From positions 1 through 42,540 of the forward strand of contig CAZNYN010000014.1 in NCBI GenBank assembly GCA_964577295.1: DNA of 42,540 nt, read 5' to 3'. Under the pieces are notes generated by a model. It worked only from the letters and a program-made list of their open reading frames with translations, was not told the DNA's origin and did not search any database. Each line of letters opens with the position of its first letter. Position 1 is the first letter of the stretch. The stretch comes from CAZNYN01 sp964577295. GTDB lineage: Bacteria; Synergistota; Synergistia; Synergistales; Synergistaceae. The position numbers and the translations under genes were made by a program. Below, in pieces: positions 31,793 to 40,717 of the stretch.

Positions 31793-34426
31793 CTATGATA
31801 CGGCACTCTCTAAGTCCTTATCCGTTCCCGCCGCGAACTCGTCATCTATGCCGCGCAGGCAGAACATGCAAGTCTTCTTTCCTTCTTTATTTTTCATGCG
31901 ATATATGGCAGCCTTCGTCCATATATACTTTTCTCCTGCCTTGAGCCTAAACTTGATAGAAATCGAATCTTTGCCTGAGTCATAAAGAGCCGAAATCACG
32001 CCGGCTCTGCTCAGAAAATTTTCCACGGCTGCCGCATCTTCCGGCGCTACTTGTTCGCAGAATCGCTCTGATGCCTGACTCAAAATAAAACTCGGCGCAT
32101 AGACAGGCATCTCTTTCGAGCTGTAAAGAACTGTTGAGATGTCATCGGAATAATTTAAGTGAATAATACTTATGTATGAAAGCCTCAGTATATCCGTAAG
32201 CTGCTTGAGAGATTCCTCGTGTTCCAGTCTCATCTGAGCGGATAAGTCATCCAGCGAGAAATAGAATATGGATCTGTCGGATATATCGCCGATGTGGCGC
32301 ACTTTCAGCGCCAGCCATATATATTCATCATCGGACACTTTGCTCTTCCTTCTGATGTTCAGACTCTCCGCCTTGTGGGATTCTATTGCAGCATCGCAGA
32401 CAGAGAGCAGACGATATCTGTCTTCCTCATGTATGAAAGGAAGGATGTCCTTGCCCATAACTCTGAAATCCTCCGGTGTGGTGCCTGTAAGATCATAGTA
32501 TCCGTCATTGACTCTAAGAAGCTCAAGCCGTCCTCCCGCAAGTTCATATACCCCCATTGCTCCGACCATGCTGTTCATTATTAAGTCGGCTGTGTGGCTG
32601 GACTTCCAAGTTCTTTCAAAATCCATTCTGTCGAGCATGACACTGCTCTCTTTGCCTATTCCCGAAAATACCATTGTGTCGAGAATTTCGCTGAACCTTT
32701 CAAGAGGAACGGGAGGAGAGAAGTAATAGCCTTGTATGCAGTCACAGCCCAGCCCCGTCAGATAGTCCAACTGCGCCGCATTTTCAACGCCTTCTGCCAC
32801 TACGGGAATGTTGAGCCACTTGGCAAGCCTGACTATGCTGCCCAATACGCTGCTTCCGCGCTCCGAGCTTTCTATGTCGTTGATAAAATTCCTGTCTATC
32901 TTCAGTATGTCAACGTCTATATCCTTCAGCATGTTAAGAGACGAGTAGCCGCTGCCGAAGTCGTCCATCAGAACTGCGAATCCGTTGCTGTGGAGACAGT
33001 TTATGAGGCTGACCATGCGCTGAGGTGTGTCTGTGTAGGAGCTTTCCGTTATTTCGATTTTTATGTACTTATGGTCGAGCTCGTACTTGTCCAAAAGAGC
33101 AACGAGCTGGCCGCAGAAATTCGATGTATATATGTTGAGCCTGGATACATTTACCGATATTGGCACTATTACTTTTCCTAAGCGCTTCCTCTCCGAAAGA
33201 TACCGGCACGCTTCTTCTCTGACATAAGCGTCAAGTTTTGTTATAAATCTATTTTTCTCGAATATCGGAATAAATTTGTCGGGTGTGAGAAAACCCCTTG
33301 TGGGGTGCTGCCATCTGACTAAGGCCTCCGCGCCTATGGGACAGCCCTCGGTCACGCTGTAAACGGGCTGGAGATATATGACAAATTCTCTCTCCGCCAG
33401 TGCGCGCTCCATGTCATAAGTGAGGTTTTGCTCGTCCAGCATCGCCTGTCTCATAGCCTCGTCATAGTAGGATATACCCTTCATATAGTTGCCTTTTATT
33501 GTTTGGAGAGCCAGAGCTGCTCTGTCACACATCTGAGATACGGGGATTGTTATGTCGTCGATTATAAAAACACCGAGCTTGAGAGGTATTTCATACTCTA
33601 TGTTAAGCGATTCCAGACATTTTTGGATGTCTTTGTAGAATGCCTCCGCATCGAACTGCGCAAGTGGGATACAAGCCGCAAAATTATCGGAGTCAAGGCG
33701 CCCGTATGTTCCTATTCCGTCAAAAACATCGCCGAACTTTGCCGCAAGTTCTTTTAAAACGATATCGCCTGTTTCTATGCCGAAGAAGTCATTTATAAAT
33801 TTGAATCTCTCTATATTGCATCGGACGAGGACAAACTTACAAGCCTCACATGAGGAGAGCATGTCTGCCGTTCTTGTGTAGAAGTTTTCTTTGTTGTATA
33901 TGCCTGTAAGGCTGTCATGCTCGGCTTTATGAGCAAGAAGATCTCTGGCTTTCTTTTCACTTGTGATATTTATTATAACCGCTATAAAAAGAGGCTTGCC
34001 GTCCGACGTCTCATATCTGTGGCCGTTTATTCTGACCCAGATAAAGTCTCCGTCTCTCTTCAGAAGTTTGTATGTGTTATTTTCGGGAGGAGAACCATTT
34101 ATTAGTTTTTGAAGAGTGCTTCTGTCCTCAGGAGATACAAGCTCCAATATGCCTCTCGGCTTTCCGCATAGCAGTTCATCTTTGGAATACTCTGTCATTT
34201 TGCATATTGTATCGTTTATAAATACCAAAGATCCCGAATCGGCGGGGTCACACACGACTACGCCACCGGGCATGGAGTTGATAATATGGTGGAGAGCATC
34301 GGTGGAGTACCGTATAGCATCTCTGCCTCCGAAACCGTAAGCGGCGCTTGTATTCACAGAGCCGTTTATTTGTTCGGCAGAAATTTCTGGCATGCCGCTG
34401 TTTTTCGAAGCCTCCGCAAGATCCAT
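31793..34426 (-). CDS. PAS-GGDEF-EAL signalling protein with degenerate GGDEF
   Basis: The ATG at 34426 is chosen over the TTG at 34471 because GGAGG lies 5 bases ahead. The 877-aa protein runs PAS (about 45-165), GGDEF (about 175-330), EAL (about 345-595), then two PAS-like regions. The diguanylate cyclase signature is reduced to GRLDSDNFAA, so synthesis of c-di-GMP is unlikely. The EAL domain keeps GAEALVRWQHP, VNVS, EITESSY, DDFGSGYSSL and KIDRNFI, so phosphodiesterase activity is expected. No membrane helix or signal peptide is visible, so it senses in the cytoplasm. Placement of PAS-like domains after EAL is less common than before it. It is monocistronic. Confidence 0.9.
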   Translation of the reverse strand: MDLAEASKNSGMPEISAEQINGSVNTSAAYGFGGRDAIRYSTDALHHIINSMPGGVVVCDPADSGSLVFINDTICKMTEYSKDELLCGKPRGILELVSPEDRSTLQKLINGSPPENNTYKLLKRDGDFIWVRINGHRYETSDGKPLFIAVIINITSEKKARDLLAHKAEHDSLTGIYNKENFYTRTADMLSSCEACKFVLVRCNIERFKFINDFFGIETGDIVLKELAAKFGDVFDGIGTYGRLDSDNFAACIPLAQFDAEAFYKDIQKCLESLNIEYEIPLKLGVFIIDDITIPVSQMCDRAALALQTIKGNYMKGISYYDEAMRQAMLDEQNLTYDMERALAEREFVIYLQPVYSVTEGCPIGAEALVRWQHPTRGFLTPDKFIPIFEKNRFITKLDAYVREEACRYLSERKRLGKVIVPISVNVSRLNIYTSNFCGQLVALLDKYELDHKYIKIEITESSYTDTPQRMVSLINCLHSNGFAVLMDDFGSGYSSLNMLKDIDVDILKIDRNFINDIESSERGSSVLGSIVRLAKWLNIPVVAEGVENAAQLDYLTGLGCDCIQGYYFSPPVPLERFSEILDTMVFSGIGKESSVMLDRMDFERTWKSSHTADLIMNSMVGAMGVYELAGGRLELLRVNDGYYDLTGTTPEDFRVMGKDILPFIHEEDRYRLLSVCDAAIESHKAESLNIRRKSKVSDDEYIWLALKVRHIGDISDRSIFYFSLDDLSAQMRLEHEESLKQLTDILRLSYISIIHLNYSDDISTVLYSSKEMPVYAPSFILSQASERFCEQVAPEDAAAVENFLSRAGVISALYDSGKDSISIKFRLKAGEKYIWTKAAIYRMKNKEGKKTCMFCLRGIDDEFAAGTDKDLESAVS

Positions 34427-34586
34427 ATAATCCTCCGCCTCCTTCACATCCAGACACCATTTTAAGTCCAATTCCTGCTTCTATTAAAAAAACATTTGGG
34501 AAAAATGTAATATATATTCTATCAGAAAATATTACCAATCACAATTATGCGCCGCATTAGGCGAAACTGCCTATTTTTGAATTATA

Positions 34587-34620
34587 AAAATGCAGGAAGC
34601 TGTCATGCTCCCTGCATTTT
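34587..34620 (-). terminator. Terminator of the T-box operon
   Basis: AAAATGCAGG pairs with CCTGCATTTT, extended by AGC/GCT with one mismatch. On the minus strand TTTTTATAATT follows, 9 bases after the nifJ stop. Confidence 0.85.
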
Positions 34621-34629
34621 CGTTTTTAT

Positions 34630-37600
34630 TTATTGATTTTCTTCCATATGTTTGTATTTTAGGTACTTTTCTTTTGCCGCGGAGCTTCCCTCTTTAAAGT
34701 ATTTGTCCGCGTTTTCCGGGAAGGTTCGCTTCAGGGACGAGTATCGTACCTCTCCGTCAAGGAATGTCTCATATTCCATTGTCGGCTCTTTTGAGTCTAT
34801 GGTGAGAGGCTTCTCGTTGTTTGGGTTGTACCTGTAGAGGTTCCAATATCCCGAATCTACGGCGCGCTTCATCTCCTGCTGAGCTCCACCCATGCCGCAC
34901 TTTATGCCGTGAGCGATACATGGAGTGTAAGCTATTATCACAGAGGGCCCGTCGTAGCTCTCCGCCTCTTTTATAGCCTTGATGAGCTGGTTCATGTCCG
35001 CTCCCATCGCAACTTGAGCCACATATATGTGACCGTATGTCATGAGCATCGCACCCAAGTCTTTCTTTGCCGACTTTTTGCCCGATATGCAGAACTGAGC
35101 CACAGCTCCCAAGGGAGTCGCCTTTGAGGACTGGCCTCCCGTGTTTGAGTAGACTTCCGTGTCCACTATAAATACATTGACGTTCTCTTTGCTCGCAAGC
35201 ACATGGTCGAGCCCTCCGAAGCCTATGTCGTAAGCCCAGCCGTCTCCTCCGTACATCCAGAAGGTCTTCTTTGTCAGCTGGTCTTTGTTTTGCATTATCT
35301 CTTCGGCAGCTCTCTTGGCCGCTCCGCCGAGAGATGTCATGTCAGATGCTATGGCTTCGATGAATTTTTCCGACGCATGAGCGGATTTGTCAAAGTCGTC
35401 ATATACCGAGAGCCACTCCTGCGCGGCCTCTTTTACCGCGGTATTTTCGCTGTTCTTTATGAGAGTTTCGGCGCGCATCTTCTGAGCTTCTCTCTGCTGT
35501 TTGACAGAGAGGAACATGCCGAGGCTGAATTCGGCGTTGTTTTCAAAGAGGGAGTTTGACCATGCCGGGCCGTGTCCCTTTTTATTCTTTGTGTAAGGTA
35601 TTCCCGGCATAGCTCCGCCCCATGCCTGAGAGCAGCCTGTGGCGTTCGCCCAATATACTCTGTCTCCGAAGAGCTGAGTCATGAGCTTCGCATAGGGTGT
35701 CTCTCCGCATCCCGCGCAGGCGGCGGAGAATTCCAGCAGAGGCTGGCGGAACTGACTGCCTTTTACCGTGTATGGGTCGAAAGCACCTTCTTTGTCGCTT
35801 ATCGAGAGTCCGTAGTCCCAGAGCTCCCTTGTCGCGGAAGATTCCTCAAAGGGAACCATGCGTATCGCCTTTTCCTTGGCAGGGCAGCAGTTTACGCAGC
35901 TTGAACAGCCGGTGCAGTCCTCTTTGCTCACTTGCAGAGAGTAGGAGTAATTTTTTATTCCCACTGCCGGTACTATTTTCATGCCCTCGGGAGCGGTCTT
36001 AGCCTCCGCGTCGTTGAGCAGATAGGGGCGTATGACGGCGTGAGGGCAGACGTAGGAGCAGCGGTTGCACTGGATGCACTTTGTCTCGTCCCACTCCGGC
36101 ACGGAGGTAGCTATGCACCTTTTTTCAAATGCCGTCAGTCCCAGCTCCACAGTACCGTCCTCATATCCGAGGAAGGCGCTTACAGGCAGAGTGTCTCCCT
36201 TCTGAGCGTTGATGGGGCCCAGCAAATCAGTGACTATTGCGGGGATTTTCGGGTCTTTTGCCTTGGGAGCATCCTCTGCATGGAGCCACTCTTCGGGAAT
36301 CTCAATCTTGACTAAGGCAGTGCCTCCGTCCTCTATCGCCGCGATGTTTCTGTTTACGACTTCGTCGCCCTTTGCGAAGAAGGTCTTTTTAATGGCATCC
36401 TTCATATAACTCATGGCATCTTCTATGGGGATGAGATTGACCAGGTGGAAGAAGGCGGACTGGAGAGGAATGTTTACGTGGTTTCCGAGTCCGTGCTTTT
36501 CCGCTATCACTGCCGCGTTTATGATGTAAAAGCGCGCTTTTTTCTCGGCAAGTTTGCGGCGGATGTTTGCGGGAATTTTTTCCGAAAGCTCGTCGGCGCT
36601 CCAAGGACAGTTGAGGAGCAGAGTACCGCCCTCTTTAAGCTCGCTCACTATGTCATAATTTTGTATATATGTCTGGTTGTGAGCCGCCACAAAGTCTGCG
36701 TTCTTTACAAAGTATGATGAGCGTATGGGCTTATCGCTGAAGCGCAGATGTGATATTGTCACTCCGAAGGACTTTTTCGCGTCATATTCAAAATATGCCT
36801 GACCGTATTTATCGGTGTAGCTGTTTATTATATCGACAGTGTTTTTATTCGCTCCGACAGTGCCGTCTCCGCCGAGTCCCCAGAATTTAAAGCCGAGCTG
36901 GTCAGAAGCGCCTGCGCATATAGGCCGCACCGGCAGAGAGAGGTGGGTAACGTCGTCCTCTATGCCTATTGAGAAGCTGTTCTTTGGCTTTTCGGAGCTC
37001 AGGTTGTCAAAGACTGCGACTATCTGAGCCGGGTCTGTGTCTTTTGAGGAAAGTCCGTATCTGCCTCCGACTATGAGCAGGTCACGCCCTGTTCCCGTAA
37101 ATGCGGTGCATACGTCCTGATAGAGAGGGTCTCCCGTAGTGCCCATTTCTTTGCAGCGGTCAAGCACGGCTATGCGCTTGACACTCTGAGGCAGAGCCCC
37201 GAAGAAGTGTTTGAGCGAGAATGGACGGTAAAGGTGAACCTGAAGGAAGCCAGTTTTGTGCCCGCGGGAGTTCAGATAGTCCACAGCCTCGCACACTGTT
37301 CCGCTGACAGAGCCCATTGCGATGACGACTTCCTCCGCGTCGGGAGCTCCGTAATAGTTGAAGAGGTGGTATTCGCGCCCCGTTATAACGCTGAGTTTGC
37401 TCATGTAATCTTCCACTATGTCGGGAAGAGCGTCGTAGAAGCGGTTTGATGCCTCGCGCACCTGGAAGTAGATGTCGGGGTTCTGAACCGTGCTTCTCAT
37501 AACCGGGTGCTCCGGGTTCAGAGCCTTGGCGCGGAAGGCGGCAAGGGCATCTCTGTCGAGCAGGGATGCTAAATCTTCATAGTTCATCTCTTCTATCTTT

Positions 37601-38145
37601 GAAATTTCATGAGATGTGCGGAAACCGTCAAAGAAGTGCATGAAGGGAATCTGTCCCTTTATCGCGGCAAGGTGGGCTATGCCGCCTATGTCCATGATTT
37701 CCTGGGCGTTTGCGGTCGAGAGCATTGCAAAGCCGCTCTGACGGCAGTTCATCACGTCGGAATGGTCTCCGAATATGGAGAGGGCATGAGTTCCGACTGT
37801 GCGCGACGCCACATGGAGGACGGCAGGGTGAAGCTGTCCCGATATGCGGTGAAGCACTGGAATCATCAGCATAAGCCCCTGAGATGAGGTGTATGAGGAG
37901 GCAAGAGCTCCTGCCTCGAGAGCTCCGTGAACAGCCGCTATTGCTCCCGCTTCCGACTGCATCTCAACAAGATTGACACTCTGCCCGAATATATTTTTCT
38001 TACCGACCGCGGCCCATGCGTCCGTCTTTTCCGCCATAGGAGACGAAGGTGTTATAGGATATATCGCCGCCACTTCCGTAAAAGCATAGGCAATATATGC
38101 CGCCGCCTCGTTGCCGTCCATTGTGACAAGTTTTTTCCCTGCCAT
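34630..38145 (-). CDS. nifJ: Pyruvate:ferredoxin (flavodoxin) oxidoreductase
   Basis: This 1171-aa single-chain enzyme has the four-subunit fusion layout. The N-terminal domain includes YPITPSSPMAE and YTSSQGLMLMIP. Two [4Fe-4S] motifs follow: CIQCNRCSYVCPHA near 688 and CTGCSSCVNCCPAK near 745. The thiamine pyrophosphate domain has FSAACAGCGETPYAKL near 810, and GDGWAYDIGFGGLDHV then NTGGQSSKATP near 965. It converts pyruvate and CoA to acetyl-CoA, CO2 and reduced ferredoxin, and the reaction is reversible. It is the third gene of the T-box operon, 37 bases after the acyl-CoA ligase fusion, with GAGGAG as ribosome-binding site. The length equals NifJ norms, so the pyruvate assignment is preferred over other 2-oxoacids. 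Confidence 0.94.
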   Translation of the reverse strand: MAGKKLVTMDGNEAAAYIAYAFTEVAAIYPITPSSPMAEKTDAWAAVGKKNIFGQSVNLVEMQSEAGAIAAVHGALEAGALASSYTSSQGLMLMIPVLHRISGQLHPAVLHVASRTVGTHALSIFGDHSDVMNCRQSGFAMLSTANAQEIMDIGGIAHLAAIKGQIPFMHFFDGFRTSHEISKIEEMNYEDLASLLDRDALAAFRAKALNPEHPVMRSTVQNPDIYFQVREASNRFYDALPDIVEDYMSKLSVITGREYHLFNYYGAPDAEEVVIAMGSVSGTVCEAVDYLNSRGHKTGFLQVHLYRPFSLKHFFGALPQSVKRIAVLDRCKEMGTTGDPLYQDVCTAFTGTGRDLLIVGGRYGLSSKDTDPAQIVAVFDNLSSEKPKNSFSIGIEDDVTHLSLPVRPICAGASDQLGFKFWGLGGDGTVGANKNTVDIINSYTDKYGQAYFEYDAKKSFGVTISHLRFSDKPIRSSYFVKNADFVAAHNQTYIQNYDIVSELKEGGTLLLNCPWSADELSEKIPANIRRKLAEKKARFYIINAAVIAEKHGLGNHVNIPLQSAFFHLVNLIPIEDAMSYMKDAIKKTFFAKGDEVVNRNIAAIEDGGTALVKIEIPEEWLHAEDAPKAKDPKIPAIVTDLLGPINAQKGDTLPVSAFLGYEDGTVELGLTAFEKRCIATSVPEWDETKCIQCNRCSYVCPHAVIRPYLLNDAEAKTAPEGMKIVPAVGIKNYSYSLQVSKEDCTGCSSCVNCCPAKEKAIRMVPFEESSATRELWDYGLSISDKEGAFDPYTVKGSQFRQPLLEFSAACAGCGETPYAKLMTQLFGDRVYWANATGCSQAWGGAMPGIPYTKNKKGHGPAWSNSLFENNAEFSLGMFLSVKQQREAQKMRAETLIKNSENTAVKEAAQEWLSVYDDFDKSAHASEKFIEAIASDMTSLGGAAKRAAEEIMQNKDQLTKKTFWMYGGDGWAYDIGFGGLDHVLASKENVNVFIVDTEVYSNTGGQSSKATPLGAVAQFCISGKKSAKKDLGAMLMTYGHIYVAQVAMGADMNQLIKAIKEAESYDGPSVIIAYTPCIAHGIKCGMGGAQQEMKRAVDSGYWNLYRYNPNNEKPLTIDSKEPTMEYETFLDGEVRYSSLKRTFPENADKYFKEGSSAAKEKYLKYKHMEENQ

Positions 38146-38182
38146 TTTATGCTCCTCCTCTTTGTGTCCTTTTAAGTGCGTA

Positions 38183-40717
38183 CTAAGCCGTCTTCACACT
38201 CGCCGCTTTATGCAAGTTAAATTTTTCTATTGCGTTTTCTCTCATCTTGTATTTCAAAATTTTGCCCGCTACATTCATGGGGAATTCCGCCACAAAATCT
38301 ATGTACTTGGGGCACTTGTGGCGCGCCATATTCGCGCGGAAGAATGCTTTTACTTCATCTTCCGTCATGGAGCCTTCTTCTTTTAATATTATACATGCGG
38401 CTATTTCTTCTCCCAAATCTTCGTCGGGAACTCCTATTACCTGCACGTCCTTAACCTTTTCGTGAGTGTAGAGGAATTCCTCGAGCTCCTTGGGATAGAT
38501 GTTCTCTCCGCCCCTTATTATCATATCTTTAAGACGTCCCGTTATCCTGTAATTGCCTTCGGGAGTGCGGCATGCCAAGTCTCCAGTGTGGAGCCATCCT
38601 TCTTTGTCTATCGCCGCGGCTGTCGCTTCGGGCATTTTGTAATACCCTTTCATTATATTGTAGCCGCGCGCCACAAATTCGCCTGTCTCGTTGTCCGGCA
38701 TATCCTCGCCGGTCTCGGGGTTCACTATCTTGCACTCTATTTCCGGCAGAGCGTGTCCCACTGTGGCAACTCTTACTTCAAGCGAGTCGTCCGTACTGCT
38801 CATTGTACATCCCGGTGAGGCCTCTGTCTGTCCGTATACTATGACGATTTCTGTCATGTTCATTTTATTTACGACATCCTGCATCTTAGATATCGGGCAG
38901 GGACTTCCAGCCATTATTCCCGTTCTCATATATGAAAAATCGGTATTGGCAAAGTCCTTGTGCTCCATCATTGCGATAAACATTGTGGGCACTCCGTGGA
39001 AGCATGTTATCCTCTCCTGATTGATGCAGGCAAGAGAAGCCTTTGTCGAGAAATAGGGCAGAGGCATGAGAGATGTTCCGTGAGTCATTGAGGCAGTCAT
39101 AGCAAGAACCATTCCGAAACAGTGGAACATTGGCACCTGTATCATCATTCTGTCTGCCGTGGAAAGGTCCATTCTGTCTCCTATGCACTTGCCGTTGTTC
39201 ACCACGTTGTAGTGAGTGAGCATTACCCCCTTGGGGAATCCCGTTGTGCCGGAGGTGTACTGCATGTTGCAGACATCATGGATATCAACAGCCGATGCCA
39301 TTCTGTGAACTTCCTCTACTGGTACCATATCTGCTCTCGAAAGAGCGTCTTCCCATGTAAGACAACCCTTCATGCGGAAGTTTACCGTGATTATATTGCG
39401 GAGGAAGGGCAGGCGGCTGCACGCCAGAGGCTTGCCAGCGGCGGATGTCTTGAGCTCCGGGCAGAGCTGGTTCATTATCGCTTTGTAATTTGAATCGCGG
39501 AAACCCTCTATCATAATGAGAGTGTGAGTGTCGGACTGCTTTAAAAGATACTCCGCCTCGTGAATTTTGTAGGCTGTGTTGACTGTTACAAGGACAGCTC
39601 CTATCTTTGTCGCAGCCCAGAAAGCAATATACCACTGAGGCAGGTTTGTCGCCCATACCGCCACATGGTGACGCGCTTTCACTCCGAGCGAGATAAGGAC
39701 TCTGGCAAACTCGTCTACATCATCGCGGAACTCGGAGTAGCTCCTTGTGTAATTCAAAGTGGTGAATTTAAAGGCACACTGGTCGGGGAACTCGTCCACA
39801 ACCTTGTCCAGCACCTGAGAGAAAGTTTTCTCTATGAGCTTGTCCTTCTGCCATATAAACTGTCCCGTGCCGCGCTTGTTGTCGTGAAGCCTCTTCGCTC
39901 TGGTCTGGCGGGCAGGGTTTCCGAAACGGCTCATGTAGTTGGCAAAGTGCAGGCATATAAGCTCTATGCTCTCCACATCCTCCATCCAGGACGGCTCCCA
40001 TTCAAGAGAGATGTACCCGTCATAGTTTATGGAATAGAGAGCTCTCATCATATCTCCTATGGGAAGAGTTCCCTCTCCCGTCAGGCGGTACTCGCAGACT
40101 CCGCCGATAATTTCCGAGTCCTTGAGGTGAACATGCTTTATGTGCCCGCCGAGATTTTTGACGGTTTTTTCCGGGGATTCTCCCGCGCTTCTCACAGTGT
40201 GCTGCATGTCCCAAAGAGCCGCCAAATTGTCGGAGACGAACGTCTCCAAAAGACGGCAGAGCTTGTCCGTGTCGCTGTATATTCCGATAGTCTCTATGAC
40301 GAGAGTTACTCCTGCTGCGGACGCTTTAGGCAGAACTCTCTCTATGCAGGCTTCCGCGGCTTTGTGAGACTCTTCCTCACTGCAGAAGGACTGTTTTGCT
40401 CCTATTCTCACATAGGGAATGTGCAGGCTGGCTGCGTTCGCTATGTAGCTCTCTATTTCTGCACAGCACTCTTCCAGTATATCGGGACTGCCTATGTTGC
40501 AGGAGGTATCTATGCAGGGAATGGTGAGGTTCTGCTCAACTAAGGCGCGGTGAGCGGCGCGTGCCATGGCAGGGTCAAAAATTCCGCTCCTGCCGGAAAA
40601 TTTAGGCTCATTTATGTTATATATCTCTATGCCGCCGAAGCCGCCGTCTTTTGCAATGCCGCAGAAATCCTGCCACGTATAGCCGCTCCAGCCAAATGTC
40701 GAAAAAGAAAGTTTCAT
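38183..40717 (-). CDS. Fused TIM-barrel isomerase-like domain and acyl-CoA ligase
   Basis: This 844-aa protein has two parts. Residues 1 to about 270 are a xylose-isomerase-like TIM barrel (sugar phosphate isomerase/epimerase group) with candidate metal ligands in VIETIG, WDMQHT, HVHLKDS and LEWEPSW. Residues 290-844 are an ANL-superfamily acyl-CoA ligase: YTSGTTGFPKGV (about 486), VYGQTEASPG, WLHTGDL, GRLKDMIIRGGENIYPKELE, and a C-terminal catalytic Lys in AGKILKYKM. All adenylation motifs are intact. The start overlaps the LeuA-like stop (TGATG), so the two are translated together. Which acid is activated, and what the barrel does, cannot be read from sequence. The frame is continuous, so the fusion is real in this sequence. 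Confidence 0.9.
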   Translation of the reverse strand: MKLSFSTFGWSGYTWQDFCGIAKDGGFGGIEIYNINEPKFSGRSGIFDPAMARAAHRALVEQNLTIPCIDTSCNIGSPDILEECCAEIESYIANAASLHIPYVRIGAKQSFCSEEESHKAAEACIERVLPKASAAGVTLVIETIGIYSDTDKLCRLLETFVSDNLAALWDMQHTVRSAGESPEKTVKNLGGHIKHVHLKDSEIIGGVCEYRLTGEGTLPIGDMMRALYSINYDGYISLEWEPSWMEDVESIELICLHFANYMSRFGNPARQTRAKRLHDNKRGTGQFIWQKDKLIEKTFSQVLDKVVDEFPDQCAFKFTTLNYTRSYSEFRDDVDEFARVLISLGVKARHHVAVWATNLPQWYIAFWAATKIGAVLVTVNTAYKIHEAEYLLKQSDTHTLIMIEGFRDSNYKAIMNQLCPELKTSAAGKPLACSRLPFLRNIITVNFRMKGCLTWEDALSRADMVPVEEVHRMASAVDIHDVCNMQYTSGTTGFPKGVMLTHYNVVNNGKCIGDRMDLSTADRMMIQVPMFHCFGMVLAMTASMTHGTSLMPLPYFSTKASLACINQERITCFHGVPTMFIAMMEHKDFANTDFSYMRTGIMAGSPCPISKMQDVVNKMNMTEIVIVYGQTEASPGCTMSSTDDSLEVRVATVGHALPEIECKIVNPETGEDMPDNETGEFVARGYNIMKGYYKMPEATAAAIDKEGWLHTGDLACRTPEGNYRITGRLKDMIIRGGENIYPKELEEFLYTHEKVKDVQVIGVPDEDLGEEIAACIILKEEGSMTEDEVKAFFRANMARHKCPKYIDFVAEFPMNVAGKILKYKMRENAIEKFNLHKAASVKTA

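Noticed and set aside
39560..40543. 327-codon frame antisense to the acyl-CoA ligase fusion
   Set aside because: Shadow frame. The minus-strand gene carries all catalytic motifs.
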